Positions 38,213-47,030 are shown, counted from the stretch's first letter. The stretch is 64,000 bases of DNA from Marinobacter sp. F3R08 (GCF_018860425.1 NZ_JAHKPI010000008.1:62001-126000), one strand, 5' to 3'. Numbers and translations: made by a program. The notes: generated by a model not told the origin, from the letters alone.

Positions 38213-39187
38213 ATGGCCAAAACAACCCTGCGCACACTTCTCGGCGCCACGCTGCTGGCACTGACAACCCTCGTTCAGGCACAGGAGCCCCGTGTTGTTG
38301 CCATCACACAGATTGTGGAGCACCCGGCACTGGACGCAGTCTACCAGGGCGTTAAAGACGAGCTCGCCGAACACGGATTCGAAGAAGGTAACAATCTTGA
38401 AGTCATGCACGAAAGTGCCCAGGGCAATTCAGCCATCGCATCACAGATCGCCCGCAAGTTTGTCGGTGAAAGCCCTGACGTTATCGTTGCAATCGCCACT
38501 CCGTCTGCCCAGACGGTTGCTGCCGCTGCGCGCAAAACGCCCGTCATTTTCTCTGCGGTCACTGACCCACTTGGAGCCAAGCTGGTAAGCAACCTGGAAG
38601 CTCCGGGTGCCAACATCAGCGGCGTGAGTGACATGCTCCCCATAGACAAGCATCTGGACATGCTCCAACGCATCATGCCGGACGCCAAGCGCATTGGTAC
38701 CGTTTACAATCCGGGTGAGGCCAATGCCGTTTCCCTCGTGGAGTTGCTGGAAGAACGTCTGGATGCCCGCGGCCTTGAACTGGTCAAGGGCGCTGCCACT
38801 AAAACGTCCGAGGTTCTGGGTGCCGCACGCTCCCTGGTTGGCAAGGCGGACGCGATTTACCTGACCACGGACAACACTGTCATCAGTGCCGCCGAGGCAG
38901 TTATTTCCGTTGGTGAGCGCGCGGGCATTCCAGTATTTGCAGCAGATACCGCCACCGTAGAACGCGGCGCTGTCGCTGCCCTGGGCTTTGACTACTACGA
39001 TCACGGTCGCCAGACCGGTGCCATGGTTGCTCGGGTACTGAACGGTGAGAACCCCGGCGACATTGCTGTCGAAACCATGGAGAAGCTGGACCTTTTCGTA
39101 AACCCTGCCGCTGGCGAGCGCATGGGCATCTCACTGTCGGATGAAGTGATCGCGGATGCCGAAAAAGTAATCGATAGCTCCAAGTAA
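38213..39187 (+). CDS. ABC transporter substrate-binding protein, ABC_sub_bind (TrpX-like)
   Basis: Periplasmic binding protein of 324 residues with signal peptide ending LVQAQ. Family motifs are QIVEHPALDAVYQGVKDEL, TPVIFSAVTDPLGAKLV, KRIGTVYNPGEANAVS, DAIYLTTDNTVISA and AALGFDYYDHGRQTG. Relatives in Gram-positives are regulated by tryptophan (TrpXYZ) or carry other amino-acid-like ligands; the ligand here is not known. It starts a three-gene operon with permease and ATPase, separated from the permease by a terminator-like hairpin. Confidence 0.88.
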   Translation: MAKTTLRTLLGATLLALTTLVQAQEPRVVAITQIVEHPALDAVYQGVKDELAEHGFEEGNNLEVMHESAQGNSAIASQIARKFVGESPDVIVAIATPSAQTVAAAARKTPVIFSAVTDPLGAKLVSNLEAPGANISGVSDMLPIDKHLDMLQRIMPDAKRIGTVYNPGEANAVSLVELLEERLDARGLELVKGAATKTSEVLGAARSLVGKADAIYLTTDNTVISAAEAVISVGERAGIPVFAADTATVERGAVAALGFDYYDHGRQTGAMVARVLNGENPGDIAVETMEKLDLFVNPAAGERMGISLSDEVIADAEKVIDSSK

Positions 39188-39201
39188 TCCCTGAACCCTC
39201 A

Positions 39202-39234
39202 CGGGCGGCTCCCCTCCGGGGCCGCCCGCTTTTA
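39202..39234 (+). terminator. Terminator-like hairpin between the binding-protein and permease genes
   Basis: CGGGCGGC (39202-39209) pairs with GCCGCCCG (39221-39228), with CCC/GGG able to extend the stem, followed by CTTTTATT. It sits 14 bp after the binding-protein stop and 20 bp before the permease start. It is likely a partial terminator that lets the binding protein be made in excess. Confidence 0.8.
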
Positions 39235-39253
39235 TTACTGGTGATACCCAACC

Positions 39254-40156
39254 ATGTTGAGTGACATTGCCCTTTATGGTGCCGTCGAGACAGGACTGAT
39301 CTACGGCCTCGTCGCCTTCGGCATTTATCTTTCCTTTCGGGTGCTTGATTTTCCGGATCTCACCGTCGATGGCAGCTTCCCTTTGGGCGCTGCCGTGGCC
39401 GCAGTATTGATCATTGAGGGCTGGAACCCCTGGTTGGCCACTGGCTGCGCTGTGATGGCCGGCATGGCCGCCGGTGCCGTTACAGCGTTGTTGAATGTAA
39501 AACTCAACATTCTCAATCTGCTGGCCTCCATTCTGACCATGATTGCGCTCTATTCCGTCAATCTGCGCATTATGGGGCGGCCGAACGTTGCCCTTCTGAC
39601 CGAAGAAACCGTTCTGACGCCCTGGTACGATCTGGACCTGGCCTACCATCAGGTGCCGGTGCTGCTGTTCGTTATTGTGGTTTTTATTGCCCTGCTCCTG
39701 TTGTGGCGCTTCATGAAATCCGAAACCGGCCTGGCGATGCGTGCTACTGGTGCCAATGCGAGAATGGCAAGAGCCCAGGGCATTGCAACCGGTGCCATGA
39801 TCGTACTTGGTGTCGCCGTTTCCAACGGCCTCGTTGGCCTTGCCGGTGCTCTTTTTGCCCAGAGCCAGGGCGCCGCCGACGTCACCATGGGCGTAGGTGT
39901 GATCGTCATTGGTCTGGCATCCCTGATCGGCGGTGAAGCCGTAGTGACACCATCGACTGTGGTCCGCGCCCTGATTGCCTGTGTGGTGGGGGCGATTATC
40001 TATCGACTGGCCATCGCTTTTGCGCTGAACGCCGATTTCCTTGGCCTGCAAGCGCAGGATCTCAATCTGATTACCGCTGTTCTGGTAACTCTGGCTATCG
40101 TTTTGCCCGGCGTACGCTCATCCATTGCCGGCAAACTTTCCCGCAACAAGGCCTGA
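39254..40156 (+). CDS. ABC transporter permease (BPD_transp_2 / LivH-like)
   Basis: Inner-membrane permease of 300 residues with eight or so hydrophobic segments. It belongs to the single-subunit permease class paired with ABC_sub_bind proteins: FGIYLSFRVLDFPDLTVDGSFPLGAA, with the DLTVDGS motif, and SLIGGEAVVTPSTVVRAL. It presumably works as a homodimer. Ten bases separate it from the ATPase gene. Confidence 0.9.
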   Translation: MLSDIALYGAVETGLIYGLVAFGIYLSFRVLDFPDLTVDGSFPLGAAVAAVLIIEGWNPWLATGCAVMAGMAAGAVTALLNVKLNILNLLASILTMIALYSVNLRIMGRPNVALLTEETVLTPWYDLDLAYHQVPVLLFVIVVFIALLLLWRFMKSETGLAMRATGANARMARAQGIATGAMIVLGVAVSNGLVGLAGALFAQSQGAADVTMGVGVIVIGLASLIGGEAVVTPSTVVRALIACVVGAIIYRLAIAFALNADFLGLQAQDLNLITAVLVTLAIVLPGVRSSIAGKLSRNKA

Positions 40157-40165
40157 GGAGGCGAC

Positions 40166-40960
40166 ATGATCAGTGCAACCGATCTCCGGCTTACGTTCGG
40201 CAAAGGGACACCGCTGGAAAACCCCGCACTCCGGGGTATGAGCCTGACCGTTAATCAAGGCGAATTCGTCACCGTGATAGGCAGCAACGGTGCAGGCAAG
40301 TCCACCTTTCTGAACGCCCTTGCCGGCGAAGTGCTGGTAGACAGCGGCCAGATCATCGTGGACAACCTGGACGTTACGAAGCTGCCCACCCACAAACGCG
40401 CCGGACGAGTTGCCCGGGTTTTCCAGGATCCGTTGGCAGGTACCTGCGAAGGGCTGAGCATTGAGGAGAACCTGGCGCTGGCCATCAAGCGCGGCCAACG
40501 ACGGGGCCTGACATCCGCGGTTAAAAAGCAGTACATGGAAAAGTTCAGGGACAGCCTCTCGTCCCTGAATCTCGGCCTGGAGAAACGCCTCGGAGATAAG
40601 ATGGGCCTTCTTTCAGGCGGACAGCGTCAGGCTGTCAGCCTGTTAATGGCGAGCCTGACGCCTTCCAGCATCTTGCTTCTGGACGAGCACACCGCCGCTC
40701 TGGACCCCAAAACCGCCGCTTTCGTGCTGGAACTCACCACCAAGATCATCGAAGAGCAGAAACTCACGGCTCTGATGGTGACCCACAGCATGAAGCAAGC
40801 GCTGGAAGTCGGCAGCCGTACGGTGATGCTGCATCAGGGCCAGGTTGTATTCGATATCGAAGGCCGGGACCGAGAAGGCCTGGAAGTGAAAGATCTGCTC
40901 GGCCTGTTCGAAAAACAACGTGGTCTGGAAGTTGATGACGACAGCCTCTTACTGGGCTAA
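40166..40960 (+). CDS. ABC transporter ATP-binding protein (TrpZ-like)
   Basis: ATPase of 264 residues. Walker A is GSNGAGKST, the signature is LSGGQRQAVSL, Walker B is ILLLDEHTAALDPKTA (with H in place of the usual P after E, a feature of this subgroup), and the switch His is in MVTHSMKQAL. It completes the three-gene importer with the two preceding genes and starts behind GAGGAGG. Confidence 0.9.
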   Translation: MISATDLRLTFGKGTPLENPALRGMSLTVNQGEFVTVIGSNGAGKSTFLNALAGEVLVDSGQIIVDNLDVTKLPTHKRAGRVARVFQDPLAGTCEGLSIEENLALAIKRGQRRGLTSAVKKQYMEKFRDSLSSLNLGLEKRLGDKMGLLSGGQRQAVSLLMASLTPSSILLLDEHTAALDPKTAAFVLELTTKIIEEQKLTALMVTHSMKQALEVGSRTVMLHQGQVVFDIEGRDREGLEVKDLLGLFEKQRGLEVDDDSLLLG

Positions 40961-40964
40961 AACG

Positions 40965-40985
40965 ACGGGGCCTGATTGGCCCCGT
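40965..40985 (+). terminator. Hairpin after the ABC transporter operon
   Basis: ACGGGGCC and GGCCCCGT pair around TGATT immediately after the ATPase stop. The following sequence is TGCCCTTCCC, so the T-tract is poor. Probable operon end. Confidence 0.65.
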
Positions 40986-41063
40986 TGCCCTTCCCACCAT
41001 TTCATTTCGTAAATTACGGACTGAAATTGATCAAATCCCTCTTGACATACTCTCCTTAGAAAA

Positions 41064-41079
41064 ACACTAGATGTAGTGT
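41064..41079. promoter_or_regulatory. Distal NrdR-box-like palindrome upstream of nrdJa
   Basis: ACACTAGATGTAGTGT fits the NrdR box pattern (acaCwAtaT-TwGtgt type) and is flanked by A4-5 and T5, so it could also form a small hairpin ending in T residues. A TTGACA lies 16-22 bases upstream. It is 133 bp upstream of the pair of boxes next to nrdJa, hence an operator, an end of the previous transcript, or both. Confidence 0.5.
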
Positions 41080-41196
41080 TTTTGAGTCTTGAATCCCAAA
41101 CCGCTGTTTTGGAATATATTTCCCGGTTTCAAGCCTCGTTTGATTGATTTTCTTTGCCCGGTCGTCTTTATCAATAGTTGCGCCCTTCTTCACAGA

Positions 41197-41244
41197 CCAC
41201 TATATCCTGTTATACTTCCTTCATATTCAACCTATATATAGTGG
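41197..41244 (+). promoter_or_regulatory. Tandem NrdR boxes in front of nrdJa
   Basis: Two 16-base NrdR-like boxes occur: CCACTATATCCTGTTA at 41197-41212 and AACCTATATATAGTGG at 41229-41244. Their starts are 32 bp apart, about three helical turns, the usual arrangement for cooperative NrdR repression of ribonucleotide reductase genes. They lie 111 bp before the nrdJa start. Confidence 0.72.
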
Positions 41245-41355
41245 TTAAAAAGAAAACAGACCCAAAGCCAATCAAACGTTTTTACGGGGTATGGCGCCGT
41301 CAGCACAAGGTCTGGCGCCGTTAAAAGAAGACATATCGGAAGACAGAGGGTGGAA

Positions 41356-43494
41356 ATGAGCGCTAAGGCACAGGCAGTGGTAACGACAATCCCGATGCAG
41401 GAAGCTTCGATCGACATCTGGCACAGCAAATACCAGTTGAAGACCAAGACCGGCGAACCCGTAGACAAGAACATCAACGCGACCTACGAGCGAGTTGCCA
41501 AAGCCCTGGCTGAGGTGGAAAACAAAGCAGTTCGCACAGAGCACATGAAAAATTTCATCTGGGCTCTGCAGAACGGTGCCATTCCTGCCGGCCGCATCAC
41601 CTCGAACGCTGGTGCCGAAGCGCACAAGCCGGCAACATCTACCATTAACTGTACCGTTTCCGGCACCATTCAGGATTCCATGAATGACATCCTGGAAAAG
41701 AATCACGAAGCCGGGCTTACCCTCAAAGCAGGCTGTGGTATCGGTTATGAGTTCTCGACTCTGCGTCCAAAAGGTGCCTACGTAGCTGGCGCCGGAGCCA
41801 CCACCTCCGGCCCGTTGTCCTTCATGGATATCTTCGATCGCATGTGTTTTACCGTATCGTCTGCCGGCGGCCGCCGGGGCGCCCAGATGGCTACGTTCGA
41901 TGTACACCACCCTGACATCATCGACTTCATCCAGGCCAAGCGCGAAGACGGTCGCCTGCGCCAGTTCAACCTGTCACTCCTGATCACCGAAGACTTTATC
42001 GAGGCCGTTCGCAACGGCGACGACTGGCACCTCTCCTTCCCTGTTACCCAGAAGGAAGTGGAAGACGAGAAGCTGGATCTGAGTGACGAGAGCCAGTTTG
42101 TGTACCGTGATTTTCCGGAACAGAAGGGTTATGTGATCAACGATGAAGGCAAGGTTGCCTGCCGCATCTATCGCACCCTGAAAGCCCAGTTCATCTGGGA
42201 CACCATTATGACCAGCACCTACGACTACGCCGAGCCGGGCTTTATCCTGATCGACAAGGTCAACCAGATGAACAATAACTGGTTCTGCGAGGATATCCGC
42301 GCCACCAACCCGTGCGGTGAGCAGCCTTTGCCCCCGTATGGCAGCTGCCTGCTGGGCTCGGTAAACCTGACCAAGTTCGTTGACTACCCGTTCACCGACA
42401 AGGCGAGCTTCAACTACGAGAAATATCGCAAGGTGGTAGGCATCTTCACCCGCATGCTGGATAACGTAGTAGAAATCAACGGTCTGCCGCTGGCCGAGCA
42501 GCGCCATGAAATCACCTACAAGCGCCGCCACGGCATGGGCATCCTGGGCCTGGGTTCCACTCTCGCAATGCTGCGCATGCCCTACGGTTCTGACGAGTCC
42601 GTAGAGTTCACCGAAGAAGTCGTGCGTGAAATGGCCGTGGAAGGCTGGCGCCAGTCCCTCTCTCTGGCAGAGGAAAAAGGCGTGGCACCAATCATGGACG
42701 ACGAATTTGAAGTTACCCCCAAGATGCTGGGCAAATGCCCGCAGCTGTCTGAAGACGGCTACAAACTGGGCGACAAGATCAAAGGCCGTATCCTGCACGC
42801 CAAGTACAGCAAGTACATGCAGCAGATTGCCAACGTAGAACCAAAACTGGTGGAAGAACTGGCCGAGAAAGGTGGCCGCTTCACCCACCATACCTCCATA
42901 GCCCCAACGGGTACCATCAGTCTGTCTCTGGCCAACAACGCCAGTAACGGCATTGAGCCCAGCTTCTCGCACCATTATGCGCGCAACATCATTCGCGAAG
43001 GCCGGAAAACCAAAGAAAAGGTTGACGTATTCTCCTTCGAACTGCTGGCCTACCGTCACCTGGTGAATTCCGGCGCCATGCCATTTTCCGAGGAGGAAGA
43101 TAAAAAACTGCCTTCCTACTTCACGACTTCCGACGACGTGACGCCGGCGCAGCACGTAGATATTCAGGCTGCTGCCCAGAAATGGGTGGATTCCTCGATT
43201 TCCAAAACCGCAAACGTTCCGACAGACTTCGACTATCAGGACTTCAAAGGTATTTACCTCTATGCCTATGACAAGGGCCTGAAGGGGTGCACCACGTTCC
43301 GCTTCAATCCGGAAGCCTTCCAGGGCGTACTGGTTAAGGAAAAAGACCTGGAGAACACAATGTACGAGTTCACCCTGGACGACGGCAGCAAGGTCACCCT
43401 TAAGGGCAATGAACAGGTAGAGTACGACGGCGAAATCCACAACGCCGCCAACCTGTTTGACGCGCTGAAAGAAGGCACCTACGGCAAATATTGA
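41356..43494 (+). CDS. nrdJa: Adenosylcobalamin-dependent (class II) ribonucleotide reductase, large part
   Basis: Reduces ribonucleotides to deoxyribonucleotides using B12, independent of oxygen. The 712 residues carry ATSTINCTVSG (first redox Cys), the phosphate-binding SSAGGRRGAQMATF, NPCGEQPLPPYGSCLLGSVNL with the radical-site Asn-Cys-Glu, and APTGTISLSLANNASNGIEPSF. The C-terminal Cys pair is not in this polypeptide but in the next gene, as in Pseudomonas nrdJa/nrdJb. The ATG at 41356 has GAGGG six to seven bases upstream; a GTG at 41350 is the alternative. Confidence 0.95.
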   Translation: MSAKAQAVVTTIPMQEASIDIWHSKYQLKTKTGEPVDKNINATYERVAKALAEVENKAVRTEHMKNFIWALQNGAIPAGRITSNAGAEAHKPATSTINCTVSGTIQDSMNDILEKNHEAGLTLKAGCGIGYEFSTLRPKGAYVAGAGATTSGPLSFMDIFDRMCFTVSSAGGRRGAQMATFDVHHPDIIDFIQAKREDGRLRQFNLSLLITEDFIEAVRNGDDWHLSFPVTQKEVEDEKLDLSDESQFVYRDFPEQKGYVINDEGKVACRIYRTLKAQFIWDTIMTSTYDYAEPGFILIDKVNQMNNNWFCEDIRATNPCGEQPLPPYGSCLLGSVNLTKFVDYPFTDKASFNYEKYRKVVGIFTRMLDNVVEINGLPLAEQRHEITYKRRHGMGILGLGSTLAMLRMPYGSDESVEFTEEVVREMAVEGWRQSLSLAEEKGVAPIMDDEFEVTPKMLGKCPQLSEDGYKLGDKIKGRILHAKYSKYMQQIANVEPKLVEELAEKGGRFTHHTSIAPTGTISLSLANNASNGIEPSFSHHYARNIIREGRKTKEKVDVFSFELLAYRHLVNSGAMPFSEEEDKKLPSYFTTSDDVTPAQHVDIQAAAQKWVDSSISKTANVPTDFDYQDFKGIYLYAYDKGLKGCTTFRFNPEAFQGVLVKEKDLENTMYEFTLDDGSKVTLKGNEQVEYDGEIHNAANLFDALKEGTYGKY

Positions 43495-43521
43495 TCCGGG
43501 AACCGAGACAGGACAACGAAC

Positions 43522-44220
43522 ATGACAGTTAAAATCAGCAACAAAATCGTCGGCTACCGGGTAAAGAAAGCCGACCCGGAAACGACGACCGAACACCAGG
43601 CGCCGTTGCAGCCAGAATCCAAGCCCGTTCAGATGAACGAATACATCGAACGGCCGGATTTCCTGCTGGGTACCACCTACAAGATCAAGCCGCCGGTGGC
43701 CGAGCATGCGATGTACATCACCATCAACGACATCCTGCTCAACGAAGGTACCGATCACGAGAGTCGGCAGCCTTATGAAGTGTTCATCAACTCCAAGTCG
43801 ATGGAACACTTCCAGTGGGTTATCGCCCTCACCCGCGTAATCTCCGCAGTATTCCGTAAGGGTGGCGACGTAACCTTCCTGGTGGAAGAGCTGCGCAGTG
43901 TTTACGATCCCAACGGCGGCTATTTCAAAAAAGGTGGCGTGTTCATGCCCTCGCTGGTCGCTGAGATCGGCGCCGTGATCGAGAAGCACCTGAAGGCCAT
44001 CGGCCTGCTGGAAAACGAGGAAATGAGCGAAACTACCAAACGTATCCTCGCAGAGAAGCGCGCCGAGTTCGAAGCCAGCCAGACCACGGCCACGAACGAC
44101 GAGAAAGCCAGCGACTATCCTGCCAATGCCACCATGTGCGGCAAGTGCAACACCAAGGCCGTGATCGTGATGGACGGATGCGCGACTTGCCTGTCCTGCG
44201 GCGACAGCAAGTGCGGTTGA
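43522..44220 (+). CDS. nrdJb: Class II ribonucleotide reductase, C-terminal part NrdJb
   Basis: The 232-residue separate C-terminal part of the split enzyme. It starts MTVKISNKIVGYRV, contains the TSCPPAEHAMYI-like segment (KPPVAEHAMYITIND) and ends in a Cys-rich tail: MCGKCNTKAVIVMDGCATCLSCGDSKCG (key parts CGKC, CATCLSC, SKCG). This tail holds redox cysteines that re-reduce the active site, plus a zinc-ribbon-like pattern. It starts 27 bp after nrdJa behind GACAGGA and is followed by a terminator. Confidence 0.94.
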   Translation: MTVKISNKIVGYRVKKADPETTTEHQAPLQPESKPVQMNEYIERPDFLLGTTYKIKPPVAEHAMYITINDILLNEGTDHESRQPYEVFINSKSMEHFQWVIALTRVISAVFRKGGDVTFLVEELRSVYDPNGGYFKKGGVFMPSLVAEIGAVIEKHLKAIGLLENEEMSETTKRILAEKRAEFEASQTTATNDEKASDYPANATMCGKCNTKAVIVMDGCATCLSCGDSKCG

Positions 44221-44245
44221 AGTAATGACCTGCAATGAGTGACGA

Positions 44246-44281
44246 GAAGGCCCGGAGCGAGAACTTCGGGCCTTCTTGTTT
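44246..44281 (+). terminator. Intrinsic terminator after nrdJb
   Basis: GAAGGCCCG (44246-44254) pairs with CGGGCCTTC (44267-44275) around a 12-base loop, followed by TTGTTT. It is 25 bp after the nrdJb stop. Confidence 0.85.
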
Positions 44282-44329
44282 GTGGTGGAACCCTATCGAT
44301 TGATCAAAAAGTGGCCGAAACTACTTTTC

Positions 44330-44809
44330 TTAATCACTAAGATTCATTTGGGCCATCTGGAATGGGAGCAATTTCCTGTCGTTGACTAATGTCACAACGT
44401 CGAGCTCATCAATGAGGCCAGGATTCAAGTACTGGTACGTCCACAGATAATCGAACCCGTTGTTTTCCGCCTCATATCTATCCGATAATATACGAACGTT
44501 TGTAATACCGGCCATACGGATCGCCATATAACAGAGAGCGCAAGGCTCTCCTGAAGCAATCAGAGTGGCTCCTGTTACAGAAACGCATTTTTCATTCCTT
44601 GAAGCCGCTCTTATCGCCTGGATTTCAGCGTGGGCAGTACAATCCAGATGCTTGGCAACCTGATTTACCCCCTTGCCAACCACTTCTCCATTCTGATTGA
44701 CGATTACAGCGGAAAACGGCAAACCTCCCACTTTTACGTTGCTGATAGCCAAATCAATCGCGTTTTCTCCACACGTTTCGAGAAGCTCTTCGTCAATACC
44801 CTCACACAT
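44330..44809 (-). CDS. Nucleoside / guanine deaminase-type zinc enzyme
   Basis: The 159-residue CDA-fold deaminase contains the catalytic HAEIQAI (zinc His and general-base Glu) and EPCALCYMAI (PCxxC zinc ligands). The size and the pattern GLPFSAVIVNQNGEVVG and MAGITNVRILSD suggest a guanine deaminase or related nucleoside deaminase; the exact base is undetermined. Its start overlaps the azoreductase stop by 8 bp. Local base composition is more AT-rich than in the flanking genes. Confidence 0.82.
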   Translation of the reverse strand: MCEGIDEELLETCGENAIDLAISNVKVGGLPFSAVIVNQNGEVVGKGVNQVAKHLDCTAHAEIQAIRAASRNEKCVSVTGATLIASGEPCALCYMAIRMAGITNVRILSDRYEAENNGFDYLWTYQYLNPGLIDELDVVTLVNDRKLLPFQMAQMNLSD

Positions 44810-45506
44810 TGGTGACCTCAGTTTTTGACAATGAAGCCTGGGCTGAAAGACTCAGTTCTGAAGCAAGCCCCTCGGCTCGGTCTTTTGCGTTGGCTACTGA
44901 AATGCGGTGTCTCTCGTCGCCAAATTCCTGGTATTCGGCGGCAATCTCGTAAATTGTGTCCACTCCAAGATATTTACTTAACGTTCTGAGGTGCGGCACC
45001 AGGTGACCAGACGCCTCTCTTATTCCTCCTTTTTCAAAACCAAACTCTCCGCTGGAAGTCACTATGATCAATGTCTTACCGGAGAGTAGGGACTGCAGCG
45101 GGAAGTCCCCTCGTGCGAGATCAAAATCAAACGTTTTGTCGATACGTACGATCTGATCGAACCACGCTTTTAGCTGAGCCGGCATACCATAGTTATACAT
45201 GGGTGAGGAGATCAGGATAACGTCGGCCGCTGACACCTCAGCGATCAGTGTATCGGAGAGTGCCAGTGTCTCTTGCTGTGCCGGGGTCCTTTTATCCTCA
45301 GGGGTAAACACCGCGCCAATCCAATCCTGGGTAATGAAAGCAGGTGGACTCACCCCAACATCACGATAGATATACTCATCTTCAGGCCGGTTCTGTTTCC
45401 ATGTATCAATAAACCGACGAGCAATATTCTTCGATATGGAATCGTGATCCGGGTTCGGGTTGGTAGCGGCTCTAACGCTTGAATCAATGTGTAATAATGT
45501 GCTCAT
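44802..45506 (-). CDS. azoR: FMN-dependent NADH-azoreductase family protein
   Basis: Flavodoxin-fold quinone/azo reductase of 234 residues. Seen: LLHIDSSVRA, ADVILISSPMYNYGMPAQLKAWFDQIVR (key part SPMYNYGMPAQLKAWFD, the FMN-binding loop), GKTLIIVTSSGEFG and VPHLRTLSKYLG. It probably detoxifies quinones or electrophiles. The ATG at 45506 has AAGG eight bases upstream; 45512 is an alternative. It is divergent from a LysR-type regulator that likely controls it. Confidence 0.88.
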   Translation of the reverse strand: MSTLLHIDSSVRAATNPNPDHDSISKNIARRFIDTWKQNRPEDEYIYRDVGVSPPAFITQDWIGAVFTPEDKRTPAQQETLALSDTLIAEVSAADVILISSPMYNYGMPAQLKAWFDQIVRIDKTFDFDLARGDFPLQSLLSGKTLIIVTSSGEFGFEKGGIREASGHLVPHLRTLSKYLGVDTIYEIAAEYQEFGDERHRISVANAKDRAEGLASELSLSAQASLSKTEVTNV

Positions 45507-45549
45507 GTTCATTGCCTTGGTTGATTGATGACAGGAGCTAGTTTGTGGC

Positions 45550-45566
45550 GCGGAATGGACTTCCGC
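45550..45566. promoter_or_regulatory. Candidate operator between azoR and its LysR regulator
   Basis: GCGGAATGGACTTCCGC is a perfect 6-bp inverted repeat (GCGGAA/TTCCGC) with a 5-base centre in the 138-bp divergent region. LysR-type regulators usually bind such interrupted dyads between themselves and the divergent target. Position and symmetry are the only evidence. Confidence 0.5.
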
Positions 45567-45644
45567 AAACGGAAAAATTACACTTTCAGATGAATTTAAC
45601 TCATCCAAACGCTCATGAACTAGTGATCGACCTGGAGATTCACA

Positions 45645-46496
45645 TTGCAGGTGTCATTACAGGCGCTGAAAGCATTCGAGTCGGCTGCCCGCCGGGGAAG
45701 TTTCAAGTTGGCGGCTGAAGAACTTTCGCTGACGCCGACAGCCATCTCACACCACATTGGCAACCTGGAAAGCCGGTTGAATGTGAGCCTGTTTCATCGG
45801 CAGGGGAGGCGGATCTCCTTGACCGGAACGGGTGTCAGATTAGCCAAAGCGACCTCGGAAGGGTTTCGGAAAATTGACAGCGCTTTAGAAGAGGTGATGA
45901 AGGCTGGCAATACGGTCAGGGTGACGACGACATCGTCGTTAGCAGCTATGGTGCTAATTCCCTCTCAGCACGAATTTGAACAAGCCAACCCCGATATTAC
46001 TATGGAAATTTCGACCGGCGAGTCGGTCGACAGCCAATCCTATATTATTCCCGTTCGGCTTGGTGATACCTCAGTCGCTGAGGATTCGGATGTCATTCGA
46101 TTTGAGTCATTCAATGCATTTGGTGCTATTGGAATGACGCCCCCCTCTTGGGCAAACGAACCTATCACTCTTTTTAGCACGGAGTGGAAAAATAAATCGT
46201 TACCGGCTCCTCCCCTAGCCGCCTGGTTAGAAAAAAATGGACTGGAGGGAGCCAATATTCAACTCAAAACGTTTGACCAGGAGCTTTTCGGAATCCAGCA
46301 GGCTATGGCAGGAAATGGGCTTGCGTTCTGTTCTACAACGCTCGCCCAAAGGCTTTTAAAAGCCGACGTTCTACAGCAATTCGAAACCCAATCGGTCAAA
46401 TCAGACTTGTGCTATTACGTTCCGGGTAAGGATAGCTTCGAAACGAGGAGCGCGGCCAAATTCTTGCATTGGATCGAAGATATTTTGAATCAATAG
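45645..46496 (+). CDS. LysR-family transcriptional regulator (GcvA-like)
   Basis: The 283-residue protein has an N-terminal helix-turn-helix (ALKAFESAARRGSFKLAAEELSLTPTAISHHIGNLE; key part LTPTAISHHIGNLE) and a substrate-binding domain of periplasmic-protein fold. It resembles the GcvA/AmpR branch. A TTG start at 45645 is supported by GGAG seven bases upstream; a GTG two codons later is less well placed. It is divergent from azoR and the deaminase. AT-rich compared with neighbours. Confidence 0.88.
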   Translation: MQVSLQALKAFESAARRGSFKLAAEELSLTPTAISHHIGNLESRLNVSLFHRQGRRISLTGTGVRLAKATSEGFRKIDSALEEVMKAGNTVRVTTTSSLAAMVLIPSQHEFEQANPDITMEISTGESVDSQSYIIPVRLGDTSVAEDSDVIRFESFNAFGAIGMTPPSWANEPITLFSTEWKNKSLPAPPLAAWLEKNGLEGANIQLKTFDQELFGIQQAMAGNGLAFCSTTLAQRLLKADVLQQFETQSVKSDLCYYVPGKDSFETRSAAKFLHWIEDILNQ

Positions 46497-46550
46497 CTAC
46501 CGCCATCACCCTGGCGCTTATACTGAATAGCAAACCACTAGGGAAGCGCC

Positions 46551-47030
46551 ATGGAACCCGAATCAACAACCTTGAGCATGACCGTCCTGATGACGCCGGA
46601 CAAAGCCAATTTCTCCGGCAATGTGCACGGCGGCACCCTGCTAAAATACCTGGATGAAGTTGCGTACGCATGTGCCAGCCGTTACGCGGGCACGTATGTC
46701 GTCACCCTGTCCGTCGACCAGGTGATGTTTCTTCAACCCATCCACGTTGGCGAGCTGGTCACCTTTCTGGCCAGTGTCAATTACACCGGTCGTACCTCCA
46801 TGGAGATCGGCATCAAGGTGGTTACCGAGAACATCCGTGACAAATTGGTTCGCCACAGCAACAGCTGCTTTTTTACCATGGTGGCGGTTGATGACAACGG
46901 CAAAGCCGTCGCAGTGCCTAAGCTGGATCCACGCACCGATGATCAGATCCGTCGATTTGCCAACGGTAAGGAGCGCCGCGCCATTCGTGCCGAACTCGAG
47001 GAGCGCTACAGAGCGCTTCATAAAAAGTGA
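46551..47030 (+). CDS. Acyl-CoA thioesterase (hot-dog, YciA/BACH type)
   Basis: Hydrolyses acyl-CoA. The 159 residues show the family pattern MTPDKANFSGNVHGGTLLKYLDEVAYACA, with the NVHGG motif and the catalytic Asp (YLDEVA). YVVTLSVDQVMFLQPIHVGELV follows. The charged C-terminal tail (RRAIRAELEERYRALHKK) is common in this group. Single gene behind GGGAAGCGCC. Confidence 0.88.
   Translation: MEPESTTLSMTVLMTPDKANFSGNVHGGTLLKYLDEVAYACASRYAGTYVVTLSVDQVMFLQPIHVGELVTFLASVNYTGRTSMEIGIKVVTENIRDKLVRHSNSCFFTMVAVDDNGKAVAVPKLDPRTDDQIRRFANGKERRAIRAELEERYRALHKK

Noticed and set aside
39131..40051. Long open frame antisense to the ABC permease
   Set aside because: The permease on the plus strand has family motifs and a membrane pattern; the antisense product is low-complexity His/Gly/Gln-rich.
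41974..44235. Very long open frame antisense to nrdJa/nrdJb
   Set aside because: Both plus-strand proteins are strongly recognised family members. The antisense frame arises from codon bias in GC-rich DNA and its translation shows no family features.
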